Positions 9,265 through 19,595 are shown, numbered from the stretch's first letter. The stretch: DNA of 64,000 bases from CAZLMW01 sp964560875 (GCA_964560875.1 CAZLMW010000029.1:1-64000); one strand, 5' to 3'. A program made the numbers and translations. The notes: generated by a model from the sequence alone, not told the origin.

Positions 9265-12200
9265 ATGCGCCCGATACGATCCCCACTGGCGTTCAACGCC
9301 GCGTCTTGCCTTGTTGCCGTCGCTTGTCTTGTTGCGACCGCGTGCACCGACCCGCCCGCGACGCTGCCGCCCGACGAGGAAGAGGACAACACCGATATCG
9401 AAGACGCGGGCCCCGTCGACGCGGGCGCCAAGAAAGACACCAAGAAGGACACCGGCGGCATCAAGTTCGACCTTGGGCCGCCGCCCGACATCCCCGACAC
9501 CGGCCCGAAAGACACCAAGAAGCCGGATACGAAAAAGCCCGACACGAAGAAGCCCGACGTCAAGAAGGACACGGTCAAGGACACCATCAAGCCCCCGGTT
9601 GACGGCGATGGCGGCGGCGACGCGGTGGATCCCGGCGATGGATCTGGGGGCGGCGACGGCGGCGGCAAGGTCGTCTGCGATATCGGCAAGAAGTACTGCG
9701 ACAAAGATCGGGTCATGCAGTGCAACGCCACGGGCACGCTGGCGACCGTCGTCGAAGACTGCAAGGCCAAAAACGGCATCTGCAGCGACGCTTCGGGCAC
9801 GCCACAATGCAAGGTCGGCGTGGTGTGTGACCCGACCCAGGCCGAGTACTGCGACAAGGCCGAAAACGCGCACTACAAGTGCCTCGACAAGGGCAAGAAG
9901 AAGGACAAAGTCACGCAGTGTGTGTCCGGCGGGAGCAAGCCCGAGATCTGCGCGAAGGTCGGCGGGCTCATGGGCTGTTGGCCCAAGGCGTGCGAGCCCG
10001 GCAAGTGGCTCTGCAACGGCGACCAGCTGACCCGCTGCAACCCCGATGGCACCGCGATCCTGCCGCTCAAGCTGGCCAAGGGAACCGATTGTGCGGCCCA
10101 GAAGCCCGCCGCGCTGTCGTGTGTGGTCGTCAACGGAACGCCCAAGTGCGAAAAGCCCGCCTGTGGCGACGGCAAGGTCAATCAAAAAGACGAAGAGTGC
10201 GACGACGGCCCGAAAAACGGCGGCAAGAACGCGCTGTGCACCGCCAAGTGCAAGAAGCTCGACCAGAGCTGCACCACCGCCAAGGACTGCGCCAACAAGC
10301 TGCCGGACATCCCGTGTTTGAGTCACTGGCAGTGCCTTGCCAACCAGTGCATCGCGATCCCGTCAGCGACCGCGCCCTGCGATGACGGCAACGCGTGCAC
10401 AAAGCCCGACACCTGCGGCGTCCAGGGCGGCAAGTTTGGCTGTTACGGGACGCCGGTCGACTGCGGCGACGACAACATCTGCACAACCGACACGTGCGAC
10501 CCGAAGACCGGCTGCAAGTCGAGCAACAACGACTCCAAGCCATGCGACGACGGCAACAAGTGCACGCTCGCCGACAAGTGCCTCGGCGGGACCTGCCAAC
10601 CCGGCGACAGCGCGTGCAACTGCAAGTCCGACGCCGACTGCGCCGCCTACGACGACGGCAACCAGTGCAACGGGACGCTGCAGTGCATCGCCGGGGAGTG
10701 CAAACCCGACACCAAGACCAAGGTCACCTGTTACAGCGGCGTCTGCATCAACCCGAAGGTGACCAAGAAGGACCTCTGCACCAAGGCGAAAGGGCGCTTC
10801 TTCGGCGGCAAGTGCCACATCCCGAATATCCAAAACAAGGGCGACTGCGTGACCGCCCAGGGCGTCTGGCACGAGAACACCGCGTGCCGGGCGGCGACCT
10901 GTGTTGCCCACCTCGGCTTCTGTATCGCCAAGGCCAAACCCGCCTACTCCAAGTGCGATGACGGCAACGCGTGCTCGACCAAGGACCTGTGCGCGGGCGG
11001 CGCATGCACCGGCGCCAAAGTCGACTGCAACGACGGCAACTACTGCACCGACGACAGCTGCGACCCGAAGAAAGGATGCGTTCACAAGCCCAACGCGAAC
11101 GCTTGCAGCGACGGCGACTCGTGCACGTCCAATGACAAGTGCCAGGGCGGCACCTGCGCGGGCACCACCACCTGCGAGTGCAAGTCGGACAAGGACTGCG
11201 CCGGCAAGGACCCAAGCAACAAGTGCCTCGGGAGCCACTTCTGCAAGAACAACTTCTGCTACCTCAAGCCCGCGTCCATCGTGAAATGCTCCGACAAGGG
11301 CACCAAGTGCGCGCCGATCGCCTGCGATCCCGACGACGGCAAGTGCAAGGTCGTCGATCCGCCCGGAGAAGGAACGCCGTGCACCGTCGACGGCGACCTC
11401 TGCATCCTCGATGCGGTCTGCAAGTGCGGCGGCAAGAACTGCGAAAAACGAACGTGCGAGGGCAAGAAGGCCACCTGCGACGACGGCAACGCATGTACCG
11501 CGGACACCTGTGACCCGGCCCTCGGCTGCGTGTTCAAGAACAACAAGGCTGCCTGCAGCGACGACAACCCGTGCACCAAGGGCGACGTCTGCGGCGAGGG
11601 CAAATGCAACCCGGGCAAGTCCGTCTGCACGTTCTGCAACCCGAACATCAAGAACGACTGCCAAAACAAGATCGGCAAGGACAGCAACAAGTGCACCGCG
11701 TCGTATGAATGCAGCAGCGCGTTCAAGTGCATCTACAAGCCGACCTACGTCCAATGCGGGCCGGGCACCTGCGAGGATCCGCAGTACACGACGTTCGACG
11801 CGTGTACCAAGGCCAAGAAGAAGTGGACCGACGACAACGAATGCACGCTGACCAAGTGCAACCCGAAGTCGGGCAAGTGCGAAAAGCAGTTCCTCAAGTC
11901 GGCGTTTTGCGACGACAACAACGGCTGCACGGTCAACGACCACTGCGAGAAAGGCAATTGCGTCACCACGGCGCGAAACTGCAATGACGGCGACCCGTGC
12001 ACGCTTGACAAGTGCGTCAAGGACCAGACGCAGGGCTGCGTTTTCGACAAGCTCGGCGCCAACGGCAAGGCGTGCGAAGACGGCAACAAGTGCACAGAGG
12101 GCAGCACCTGCGCGTCGGGATTCTGCGTCGGCGGCAAACCCAAGAAGTGCAACGACGGCAACAGCTGCACGCTCGACATCTGCGACGACAAGGTCGGCAA

Positions 12201-15072
12201 GTGCGATTTCGTCTCGCTTGGCGACGCGCCCTGCGACAACGGCGACAAGTGCGTGGCCGACGCCCGCTGCGACGCGAAGACCAGCGCCTGCAAGGTCAAA
12301 AAGAAGCTCAGTTGCGACAAGGGCAACCTGTGCTTCGACTACAGCTGCGACCCGAAGAAGGGCTGCGTGTCTTTGCCCAACGAGGTGACCTGCACTTCGG
12401 GCAACAAGTGCGTGCTCAAGGCCAAGTGCTTCAACGGCGGCTGCCAGCCGGTCGGTAGCGAACAGATCAAGTGCGATGACGGCAACGTCTGCACGCTCGA
12501 CTCGTGTGACCCGAAACAAGGCTGCGTGACCAAGGCGAGCCCGAAGACGCCATGCAGCGACCAGGACGCCTGCACCGAAAAAGACATCTGCGTGCGCGAC
12601 TTCGACAAGCAAGGCAACGAGCTGGGCGTGTGCTTTGGCCTGAAGATCGACTGCAACGACGAGAACGCCTGCACGGCCGATTCATGCGACGCCAAGAAGG
12701 GCTGTCAGCACAAGCCGGTCCAGGGTGTCTGCGGCGCCTTTGCTCATTGTGGCGGCGGGGCGGTTCCCAAGTGCGTGTTCGCAGGCGGAGCGCACATCGT
12801 CATCAGCGAGATCGGCCTGGGTGGTTTCGGTCCCAGCGACGACTTCATCGAGCTCTACAACGCCTCGACGCTGACAACCGACCTTGGTGATTACGAGATC
12901 CAGTGGCGCAAGCCCGGGGATTCAGGGTTTGGCGGCTGGCAGACGATGCTCAAGCTGCCCAAGGGCGCCAAGTTCGGGCCCGGTCAGTACTACGTCGCCG
13001 GCAACGTTGGGCCGATTGTCGGCGCCATCAAGGCGGACGCGGTCGACAAGGGGTTTGAGCTGTTCGGCGCCGGCATGCAGGTTCGCATCTACGACAAGAG
13101 CCACACGCTGCAGCACGACCACGTCGGTTGGGGTGTCGACGCCTGCGGCAACGCGGCGAAGGGCGAAGGCACGGCGATGCTCCCATGGCCGGGTGTCGGT
13201 TCGTGGGAGCGCAAGGCGAACAAGGCGTCCACGCCCGCGTCCATGTCGCGCAACGGCAAGCAATGGCTGGCCGGCAACGGCTACGACACGGGCAACAACG
13301 ACGCCGATTTCGTGCATCGCGCGATGCCCGAACCGCAGCCGCAGAATCTCCTCAAGATGTACGAGCCCGCATGCCAGCAGTCCGGCGGCAACTTCACGTG
13401 CGGGGGCCTCAAGCCGCTTTGCAACTACAAGGGCAGCTCGCTGCCGAAGAGCTGGGGCAAGGATTTCTGCGTCGAAGACAAGGCATGCACCCTTGGCTGC
13501 GGACCGGGGCAGATGTGCGAAAAATCGCTCGGCTTGTGCGTCGCTGATGGCGGCAATGGCGGCCGTCTCGTCATCTCGGAAGTGTGGGTCGGCAGCACCA
13601 AGCAGCCCGGCCAATTCATCGAGCTGTACAACAACGGAAAGGCGGCCATCAACGCGGGCGGGCTCGTCGTCGAGACAAAAAAGGCTGCGAGTGGACAATC
13701 GGCCGCGTGGGACCTGCGCGTCGCCACCATTCCGGCCGGCACCGTGATTCCCGCCGGACGCTATTACCTCATCGCCAGCCCGGAGTGGGTCAAGAAGAGC
13801 CGCGGCGGCGTCGACTACCTGCATACGGGCAGCCTCGGCGTGTCCGCGTCTGGATCGGCGGTTCATATCATGGACCCGAACAGCAACGTCGAATTGGACA
13901 TCTTCGGCTTTGGCAGCGCCACCAAGACGTACAACTCGGCGCCATTCCCGCTGCAGGCCGTGCCCGATGGCTGGTCGTTGGTACGCAAGGCGAAGAGCAA
14001 AGCAACGGGAGACGAGTCCAACCCCACGACCATGGCTGACGGCGGCAAGCACAGCCTGCTCGGCAACGGCGTCGATACCGACAACGACGCCCAGGATTGG
14101 ACCATCCGCAACAGTGGACCCGAGCCCTGGTCGCTCGCGTCCGGCAAGTTCAAGCCGGCTTGTGGCGGACAGTGCGGGGGTTCGCAAAAATGCGACTTCA
14201 AGGTCGGCGCGTCCAAGTGCATCAACGTCTGCGGCCAGTGCAAGGAGGGCGCCTCGTGCAACTTCCGCACCGGCAAATGCGACAAGAACGTGTTGATCAG
14301 CGCCTACGCCGCGTACGGCCCGCAGGTCAAGAACGGCTTTGACACGATCACCAACACGCGCAACTGGTTTGTCGAGCTGTACAACCCCGGCGACACGACG
14401 GTCGACATGTCGGGCATGTTGGTGCAGTTCCGGGTCAAAGGCAGCAAGTTCGTGAGCCTGACCAAGCCGTTCCCCGACGGGACCTGCGTGCTGCTCAAGA
14501 CCGGTGACAAGCTCAAGTGCGCCGGCAAGTCGCCATGTGAGTGCAAGGGGCGACCGGGCGCGAACTGCAAGACCGACGGCGACTGCCAGCCGATGACCAT
14601 TCAGCCGCGCAACTTCGCGCTGATCGTTCCGTTCCAATACGACCCGAAGCTGGGCAAGCCGGATCTGCGCAGTCACTTCAGCTACTCGCTCGACCCCGAC
14701 GACGGCGAGCTGCGACTTGTTCACCAGGACGGCAGCTCTCACAAGGTGTTCGGGCCGACCATGGATCGCATCGAGGCCGACCTGGTCGCGTGGGGCGTGC
14801 CGGGCTTGAAGTACGAGAAATACATGCTCCAGCAGCTGCAAAAGACCAAGTCGTGCGACGGCAAAAAGGACATCGTCATCGGCGAAAAGTGCATGATGCG
14901 GCGCTTCCCGCTCGGTTGGCCGAACCTGACACGCGCGGATGTGGCCAACCCCAAGCACCCGGCCTATTACTCGGGTAACGGGCGACAGTCCGATATGTAC
15001 AAGGACGACGACTGGGCGCGTGTTTGCCCACGATCCGCCCGCACGAGCGCAGCCACGACGGAACAGCCATGA
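9265..15072 (+). CDS. Giant Cys-rich lipoprotein with myxo-type disulfide repeats and lamin-tail domains
   Basis: A 1935-residue predicted surface or secreted lipoprotein. The signal peptide ends in LVATAC (Cys about 27). Residues 30-135 are an acidic, low-complexity stalk with repeated DTKKP units. A Myxococcus cysteine-rich repeat (CGDGKVNQKDEECDDG) lies near 298-315. From about 370 to 1165 run roughly 20 short modules of the form C-D-D-G-N-x-C-T-x-D-x-C, often followed by DPKKGC. Three lamin-tail-like beta domains begin near 1175 (IVISEIG, DFIELYN), 1433 (LVISEVW, QFIELYN) and 1673 (VLISAYA, WFVELYN). These modules are typical of myxobacterial extracellular proteins; the role is unknown, plausibly adhesive or structural. 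GAGGAG precedes the ATG. The stop overlaps the next gene. Confidence 0.85.
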   Translation: MRPIRSPLAFNAASCLVAVACLVATACTDPPATLPPDEEEDNTDIEDAGPVDAGAKKDTKKDTGGIKFDLGPPPDIPDTGPKDTKKPDTKKPDTKKPDVKKDTVKDTIKPPVDGDGGGDAVDPGDGSGGGDGGGKVVCDIGKKYCDKDRVMQCNATGTLATVVEDCKAKNGICSDASGTPQCKVGVVCDPTQAEYCDKAENAHYKCLDKGKKKDKVTQCVSGGSKPEICAKVGGLMGCWPKACEPGKWLCNGDQLTRCNPDGTAILPLKLAKGTDCAAQKPAALSCVVVNGTPKCEKPACGDGKVNQKDEECDDGPKNGGKNALCTAKCKKLDQSCTTAKDCANKLPDIPCLSHWQCLANQCIAIPSATAPCDDGNACTKPDTCGVQGGKFGCYGTPVDCGDDNICTTDTCDPKTGCKSSNNDSKPCDDGNKCTLADKCLGGTCQPGDSACNCKSDADCAAYDDGNQCNGTLQCIAGECKPDTKTKVTCYSGVCINPKVTKKDLCTKAKGRFFGGKCHIPNIQNKGDCVTAQGVWHENTACRAATCVAHLGFCIAKAKPAYSKCDDGNACSTKDLCAGGACTGAKVDCNDGNYCTDDSCDPKKGCVHKPNANACSDGDSCTSNDKCQGGTCAGTTTCECKSDKDCAGKDPSNKCLGSHFCKNNFCYLKPASIVKCSDKGTKCAPIACDPDDGKCKVVDPPGEGTPCTVDGDLCILDAVCKCGGKNCEKRTCEGKKATCDDGNACTADTCDPALGCVFKNNKAACSDDNPCTKGDVCGEGKCNPGKSVCTFCNPNIKNDCQNKIGKDSNKCTASYECSSAFKCIYKPTYVQCGPGTCEDPQYTTFDACTKAKKKWTDDNECTLTKCNPKSGKCEKQFLKSAFCDDNNGCTVNDHCEKGNCVTTARNCNDGDPCTLDKCVKDQTQGCVFDKLGANGKACEDGNKCTEGSTCASGFCVGGKPKKCNDGNSCTLDICDDKVGKCDFVSLGDAPCDNGDKCVADARCDAKTSACKVKKKLSCDKGNLCFDYSCDPKKGCVSLPNEVTCTSGNKCVLKAKCFNGGCQPVGSEQIKCDDGNVCTLDSCDPKQGCVTKASPKTPCSDQDACTEKDICVRDFDKQGNELGVCFGLKIDCNDENACTADSCDAKKGCQHKPVQGVCGAFAHCGGGAVPKCVFAGGAHIVISEIGLGGFGPSDDFIELYNASTLTTDLGDYEIQWRKPGDSGFGGWQTMLKLPKGAKFGPGQYYVAGNVGPIVGAIKADAVDKGFELFGAGMQVRIYDKSHTLQHDHVGWGVDACGNAAKGEGTAMLPWPGVGSWERKANKASTPASMSRNGKQWLAGNGYDTGNNDADFVHRAMPEPQPQNLLKMYEPACQQSGGNFTCGGLKPLCNYKGSSLPKSWGKDFCVEDKACTLGCGPGQMCEKSLGLCVADGGNGGRLVISEVWVGSTKQPGQFIELYNNGKAAINAGGLVVETKKAASGQSAAWDLRVATIPAGTVIPAGRYYLIASPEWVKKSRGGVDYLHTGSLGVSASGSAVHIMDPNSNVELDIFGFGSATKTYNSAPFPLQAVPDGWSLVRKAKSKATGDESNPTTMADGGKHSLLGNGVDTDNDAQDWTIRNSGPEPWSLASGKFKPACGGQCGGSQKCDFKVGASKCINVCGQCKEGASCNFRTGKCDKNVLISAYAAYGPQVKNGFDTITNTRNWFVELYNPGDTTVDMSGMLVQFRVKGSKFVSLTKPFPDGTCVLLKTGDKLKCAGKSPCECKGRPGANCKTDGDCQPMTIQPRNFALIVPFQYDPKLGKPDLRSHFSYSLDPDDGELRLVHQDGSSHKVFGPTMDRIEADLVAWGVPGLKYEKYMLQQLQKTKSCDGKKDIVIGEKCMMRRFPLGWPNLTRADVANPKHPAYYSGNGRQSDMYKDDDWARVCPRSARTSAATTEQP

Positions 15073-15524
15073 ATCGTCTTGCCAGCTTCGCCCTTATCGC
15101 GGCTGCGCTTGGATCCTGTGCGACCGAACACGAGCCTTGTGAGCAGCTCATCAAGATCGACAAGGATCGCGTCAAACCGTCGATCTATACCGCGACGCAG
15201 TTCGACCTGGGGGAAGCCGGCGCTTTCTTTGAAGTGAAAGACGCGATCACTATCGCGTGCCCAATCGATAAGCGCCGGATCTGGTGGTACTACGACTATG
15301 AGCCCGGCCTCGACGTCGACACCTGGCAGATCTGTGGCGGCACCGAGCAGTGCTTCCTTACGCCGTGCAAACTCGCCAAACCGCACGCGAAATCGCACAC
15401 ATTGACCGCGGTCGTGGCGGACGGGCCTCGCACGGCGAAAAGCACGACAATGATGGATTTCCCGCCGGGAACGCAGTTTGACTCGGTCAGCTGGAACATC
15501 ACGGCAAAGGGCGCTTGTAAGTAA
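15069..15524 (+). CDS. Small lipoprotein coupled to the giant Cys-rich protein
   Basis: A 151-residue predicted lipoprotein. MNRLASFALIAAALGSC is a short signal peptide with lipobox ALGSC (Cys 17). The mature part has six further cysteines, several aromatic residues (RRIWWYYDYEPG) and no family I recognise. Its ATG overlaps the TGA of the upstream giant protein gene by four bases (ATGA), a strong sign of translational coupling and of a shared job, for example as a partner or anchor of the large protein at the cell surface. The frame is open upstream but that would lie inside the preceding gene. Confidence 0.75.
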   Translation: MNRLASFALIAAALGSCATEHEPCEQLIKIDKDRVKPSIYTATQFDLGEAGAFFEVKDAITIACPIDKRRIWWYYDYEPGLDVDTWQICGGTEQCFLTPCKLAKPHAKSHTLTAVVADGPRTAKSTTMMDFPPGTQFDSVSWNITAKGACK

Positions 15525-15698
15525 GCCCAACCCGCGTTGTGGCGCGCTGCGACCCGATCCCGTAGAACAGCGACCCTTAGCCCGTCTCTCTCAACACGTC
15601 GGTCGGCCTGACGTCAGCTTGAACGCCATACCTTCCCGCCGTGATGAGAAAGCCGGGTCAGCCCGTCTTCTCCGCGTTCATCGTGTGCTCGTGTTGTC

Positions 15699-17714
15699 AT
15701 GATCCACGTCCAAAATGTCAGCAAGGCGTTCGGTCAACAGACGCTCTTCAGCGGCGTGTCGTGGCATTTGCGGCCCAACACGCGGTACGGCCTCGTGGGG
15801 GCCAATGGCGCGGGCAAAACCACGTTGCTGAAGATGATCTGCGGCGACGAGTCGACCGATTCGGGGGCCATCGTCCGACGCAAGGGGATCCGCATCGGTT
15901 TGTTGCGGCAAGAGGTCGACCCGTTTGAAAGCGGCACTGTTATCGAAGCCGTGCTCGATGGCGTGGAAGGTTGGCGGGCCGCCCGGGCCGAGCTCGAAGA
16001 TGTGCACCACCGCATGACCCGCGACGAGCAATGGGGCGTCACCGAGGAAGCGCTCGGAGTCTTGGAGCGCGCCGATGCTCGATTTGAGGCATTGGGCGGC
16101 GAGGCGCTGATTCACAAGGCGCGTCGGGCGCTGTCGGGGCTCGGCTTCGGCACATCCGACATCGACGAACCCGCAGCGAGCTTGTCTGGAGGCTGGCTTA
16201 TGCGCGCGGCGCTGGCTCGCTTGCTGGTGATGGCGCCCGAGGTGTTGCTGCTCGACGAACCGACCAACCACCTCGACCTCGAGGCGATGAGCTGGTTTGA
16301 AGACTTCATCGGCGAGTACGAGGGCACCGTCGTTGCCGTCAGCCACGATCGGTATTTCCTGACCCGAATGCCGCAGCGTATGGTCGACCTGACCCGCTCG
16401 GGGCTGCATGAGTACATCGGCTCCTACGACGATTGGCTGGCCGGCCGCGCTGCGCGGATCGAGGACCAGAAGAAGCGCAAGCTGCAGGTCGATCGCAAGC
16501 GGGCGCACCTCGAGAGCTTCGTGCGCCGATTTCGGGCGAAGAACACCAAGGCCAAGCAAGCCCAAAGCCGCATGAAGATGCTCGCCAAGCTCGAAGACGT
16601 CACAGTCGACGGCGACGTCGCCACCATCCACCTGCGCTTTCCGCCGCCGCAACGAACCGGAAAGGAGATCTTCGCCGTCGAGAACGTCGCGAAGGCGTGG
16701 GGCGAAAACGTCGTCTACACCAAGCTCGATATGACCGTCTGGCGGGGCGAGAAAGTAGCGCTGGTCGGGCCCAATGGTGCCGGCAAATCGACGCTGCTGA
16801 AGATGCTGGCCGGCGCCACCGATATCGATCGCGGCCAGATCTTCCGCGGCAAAGGAGCCAAGGTCGACTATTACGCACAGCACGCGCTTGAAGCGCTCGA
16901 CGCGCGGCTGAGTGTCTACCAGGAAGCCCAGCGCGCATCGGCCGACGACACCGTGACCATGGTCCGCAACACGCTCGGAGCGCTCCTGTTTACGGGTAGG
17001 GCCGTCGACAAGAAGGTCATCGTGCTGTCAGGCGGCGAGAAAGCGCGCCTGGCCCTGGCATGTATGGTGCTGCGCGCGCCGAATGTCTTGCTGCTCGACG
17101 AACCGACCAACCATCTCGACCTGCTGAGCCGGGAAGTGCTGGAGCAGGCGCTCAACGAATTCGCCGGAACCGTCGTGATGGTCAGCCACGACCGGGCGTT
17201 CATCAACGCCGTCGCGACCACCGTGCTTGAGGTCATGCCCGGCGGCAAGGTCACCCGCTACGAAGGCGACTACGACGCGTACCTGTATCGAAAGTCCGGC
17301 GGCGACCCCAAGGTCATCGAGGCGCTGCTCCGCGGCGAGATGCCCGCAGAAGCGGCCGCCCTCGTTGGAGCGGGAAAGTCGGCCGACGACGTCGCCGAAA
17401 AACGCGCCGCCCGCGAAAACGCCAAGGCCGAAAAGCGCGCGAAGGCCGAACGCCGCAACGAGCTGTACCGGCGGACAGCACCGCTGAAGAAGCGGATCGA
17501 CGAACTCGAAGCGAAAATCGGACGGGCAGAGGCCCGTTTGACGGAGCTCGAAGCGGCGCAGCTCGACCCCGACCTTTGGAACGACCCGGAGCGCGCCATG
17601 GTGATCACCGAAGAGCACGGCAGGCTGCGCGCAGCGACGGACACCGCGATCACCACATGGGAAAAGCTCGCGCTGCGGCTCGAGGCCGTCGAGGACGAGT
17701 TCGCTGACGATTGA
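15699..17714 (+). CDS. ABC-F family ATPase
   Basis: A 671-residue soluble protein with two ATP-binding cassettes and no membrane segment, the ABC-F layout of translation factors such as EttA, Uup and YheS. Domain 1: GANGAGKTT, LSGGWLMRAALARLL, LLDEPTNHLDLEAMSW. A basic, Lys/Arg-rich inter-domain linker lies near 255-300. Domain 2: GPNGAGKST, LSGGEKARLALA, LLDEPTNHLDLLSRE. The C-terminal 110 residues are a charged coiled coil as in Uup. Members bind the ribosomal E site or act in ribosome assembly; some protect against antibiotics. Length is slightly above Uup. It is preceded by a 174-bp non-coding stretch and followed by a long gene-free region, so it is probably monocistronic. Confidence 0.92.
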   Translation: MIHVQNVSKAFGQQTLFSGVSWHLRPNTRYGLVGANGAGKTTLLKMICGDESTDSGAIVRRKGIRIGLLRQEVDPFESGTVIEAVLDGVEGWRAARAELEDVHHRMTRDEQWGVTEEALGVLERADARFEALGGEALIHKARRALSGLGFGTSDIDEPAASLSGGWLMRAALARLLVMAPEVLLLDEPTNHLDLEAMSWFEDFIGEYEGTVVAVSHDRYFLTRMPQRMVDLTRSGLHEYIGSYDDWLAGRAARIEDQKKRKLQVDRKRAHLESFVRRFRAKNTKAKQAQSRMKMLAKLEDVTVDGDVATIHLRFPPPQRTGKEIFAVENVAKAWGENVVYTKLDMTVWRGEKVALVGPNGAGKSTLLKMLAGATDIDRGQIFRGKGAKVDYYAQHALEALDARLSVYQEAQRASADDTVTMVRNTLGALLFTGRAVDKKVIVLSGGEKARLALACMVLRAPNVLLLDEPTNHLDLLSREVLEQALNEFAGTVVMVSHDRAFINAVATTVLEVMPGGKVTRYEGDYDAYLYRKSGGDPKVIEALLRGEMPAEAAALVGAGKSADDVAEKRAARENAKAEKRAKAERRNELYRRTAPLKKRIDELEAKIGRAEARLTELEAAQLDPDLWNDPERAMVITEEHGRLRAATDTAITTWEKLALRLEAVEDEFADD

Positions 17715-18356
17715 CGTGTCGAGCTGCGTCGCGTTGGTGGTTGGTCCCAAATGAGTCCCATCTCGACGGACGCACGCTGCGGCTGAACGCGCGACTGAAC
17801 CGGTGCGAAGTCCCATCTCCGTGGGTGAGACCGGTATCGAGACCGCGGGCCGGTGCTGGCGCGAGCGCGTAAGTCATTGGAATTACTGGTTGGTGGTGTT
17901 GGCGCGGATGTTGCATCACGTGCTGCGGCGCCTGTAGACGGCGCCTGCGGGTGGTGCGTGCGACTGCCCGTTGAGCAGCATGGTTGGCTGGCCGGGGGAC
18001 GCGCGAGCGCCTGGACCCGGGTGGTGGTGGCTGCTTGGCCGCGCGGTGAATAGCTGCGCGGCGTCTACGGGGGAGGGCGCTGCTGGCGTCGTTGCCGGGG
18101 TTCATCCTTTTGGCGGCGGCCCGGCGTTTTTTGGGCCGATTTTTTTTTCGGGAGGGCCCTAAAAATAGGGGCGCTGTTTCTACAGCAACCGCTTCCGCAA
18201 CTACTCACGCCACTACCACCGCAACTGTCCAACTCACGACACGCGGGGCGACCTTCCAGCAACCCCGCTCCAATACATCAACAGCAACGTTGGCAAACTG
18301 ACACTCTGCGCCGAATCTGACCCGAGCGCCGCGCTTTCAGCCGGCCCGGAGCCACG
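17715..18356. other. Gene-free 642-bp region with skewed composition
   Basis: No convincing CDS on either strand. Near 17799-17835 two short inverted repeats nest (ACCGGT with ACCGGT around CCCA with TGGG). From about 17880 to 18150 the plus strand is rich in G and T; from about 18178 to 18300 it becomes rich in A and C. A probable terminator lies at 18118-18148. The 11-mer AGTCCCATCTC occurs twice, near 17754 and 17810. An unrecognised non-coding RNA or leader is possible but not shown. Confidence 0.6.
18118..18148 (+). terminator. Probable intrinsic terminator
   Basis: GGCCC at 18118-18122 pairs with GGGCC at 18133-18137, with further GT/GC pairing possible in the loop, followed by GA and a run of nine T at 18140-18148. 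It would end a transcript coming from the ABC-F side, about 400 bp after that gene. Confidence 0.5.
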
Positions 18357-19595
18357 ATGCGACGCGAAATCGAACTCCTGCGAACAAATCCAGCGCTCAG
18401 GCGACTGTGGCTGGCCGGCGTCGTCTCCCAGGCGGGGGACTGGATGAGCTACGTCGCGGTGAGCCTGCTGGCGCTCGACCGCGGCACCGGCGCAGTCGAC
18501 GTGGCGCTCGTGCTTGTCCTGCACGTGCTGCCCAAGGCGCTGCTCTCACCAGTCAGTGGCGTCCTGGCCGACCGTATTGATCGACGGCGCCTGCTCATTG
18601 CGGCTGCGTGCGCCGCTGCGGTCATCACGGCCGGCATGGCGTGGGCGGCAGCGCTTGGGTCGTTGTTCGCGGTCCAGGTGCTCCTCGTCATGCGGACATC
18701 GGTCGAAGCTCTGGCCGAACCTGCGCGCACGGCCGCGGTGGGTCAGCTGGTCGAACGCGACGAGCTTATCGCTGCCAATTCGGCGCTCGCGGCTTCGTGG
18801 AGCGTGATGTTCACGCTTGGCATGGGGCTCGGCGGTCTTCTCGCAAGCTTTGGAGTTGAGATCGCGATGGTCGTCGATGTCCTGACGTTCGTCGCCGCGG
18901 CCGGATTGCTTCTGGGCTTGCCCCGGTTACCAGCCGCCATCACGCCGGCGGGCGCCGATCATCCTGCCATCGCGCGGTCGTTGGCGCAGGGATGGCGCGC
19001 GTCAGGCCGTCACCGGGGCCTGCGTCGCGCCGTGATGGCCAAGGCACCCCTGGCGTTGGCCGGCGGCGCTGCATGGATTGTCATGAACGTTGAGGCCACC
19101 CTCCACACCGGCATCGCTTCAGCCGCGGTCGCGCTGGGATTGATGCACTCGGTGCGCGGGATCGGCACGGGCATCGGCCCGCTTCTCGCGTCGCATTGGG
19201 TTGGCACCGGCCGTCGCCTCGCGCCGATGTGGTGGGGGCTCAACGTGGCGTCCTTGTTTGGGATGCTGCTTTTCCTCGGCAGCGGGAGCTTGGCGTTGGT
19301 TGTGGTTTCCATGCTGATTTGGGGCGCTGGAACCGGTGGCAATTGGGTCGTAGCGCACACGCGACTGCAGGCTTTGGCGCCATCGGAGGTGATCGGGCGC
19401 GTGGCGGCGCTCGATGAGCTGTTGAGCGTCTCTGCAATGAGCGTGGGAGCGTTGGCGATCGGCCTGGCGATCGACTGCGGCATGGCGTCGACGTGGCCGA
19501 CGGTGGGCGTGATCGCCCTTGGATTCATCGCGTGGATCGCGGTAGCGCCGCCATTGTGGCCGACCGACTCGCCGCGTGTGCGTCCGGTCTCATAA
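18357..19595 (+). CDS. MFS transporter (EntS/MFS_3-like exporter)
   Basis: A 412-residue inner-membrane transporter with about 12 hydrophobic segments. The N-terminus LLRTNPALRRLWLAGVVSQAGDWMSYVAVSLLALDRG and the loop SGVLADRIDRRRLL between helices 2 and 3 match the MFS_3 group, which includes the enterobactin exporter EntS and several drug or siderophore exporters; VGQLVERDELIAANS near residue 125 is also typical. The substrate cannot be read. It is followed convergently by the XRE/cupin gene with 30 bp between the two stops, so it is monocistronic. The ATG at 18357 agrees with family N-termini. Confidence 0.87.
   Translation: MRREIELLRTNPALRRLWLAGVVSQAGDWMSYVAVSLLALDRGTGAVDVALVLVLHVLPKALLSPVSGVLADRIDRRRLLIAAACAAAVITAGMAWAAALGSLFAVQVLLVMRTSVEALAEPARTAAVGQLVERDELIAANSALAASWSVMFTLGMGLGGLLASFGVEIAMVVDVLTFVAAAGLLLGLPRLPAAITPAGADHPAIARSLAQGWRASGRHRGLRRAVMAKAPLALAGGAAWIVMNVEATLHTGIASAAVALGLMHSVRGIGTGIGPLLASHWVGTGRRLAPMWWGLNVASLFGMLLFLGSGSLALVVVSMLIWGAGTGGNWVVAHTRLQALAPSEVIGRVAALDELLSVSAMSVGALAIGLAIDCGMASTWPTVGVIALGFIAWIAVAPPLWPTDSPRVRPVS

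Noticed and set aside
10363..12612. 749-codon minus-strand frame opposite the Cys-rich protein
   Set aside because: Low-complexity Ala/Val product produced by the regular codon pattern of the Cys repeats; no start signal or family.
12922..14958. 678-codon minus-strand frame
   Set aside because: Antisense shadow of the lamin-tail part of the giant protein; the sense frame has clear domains.
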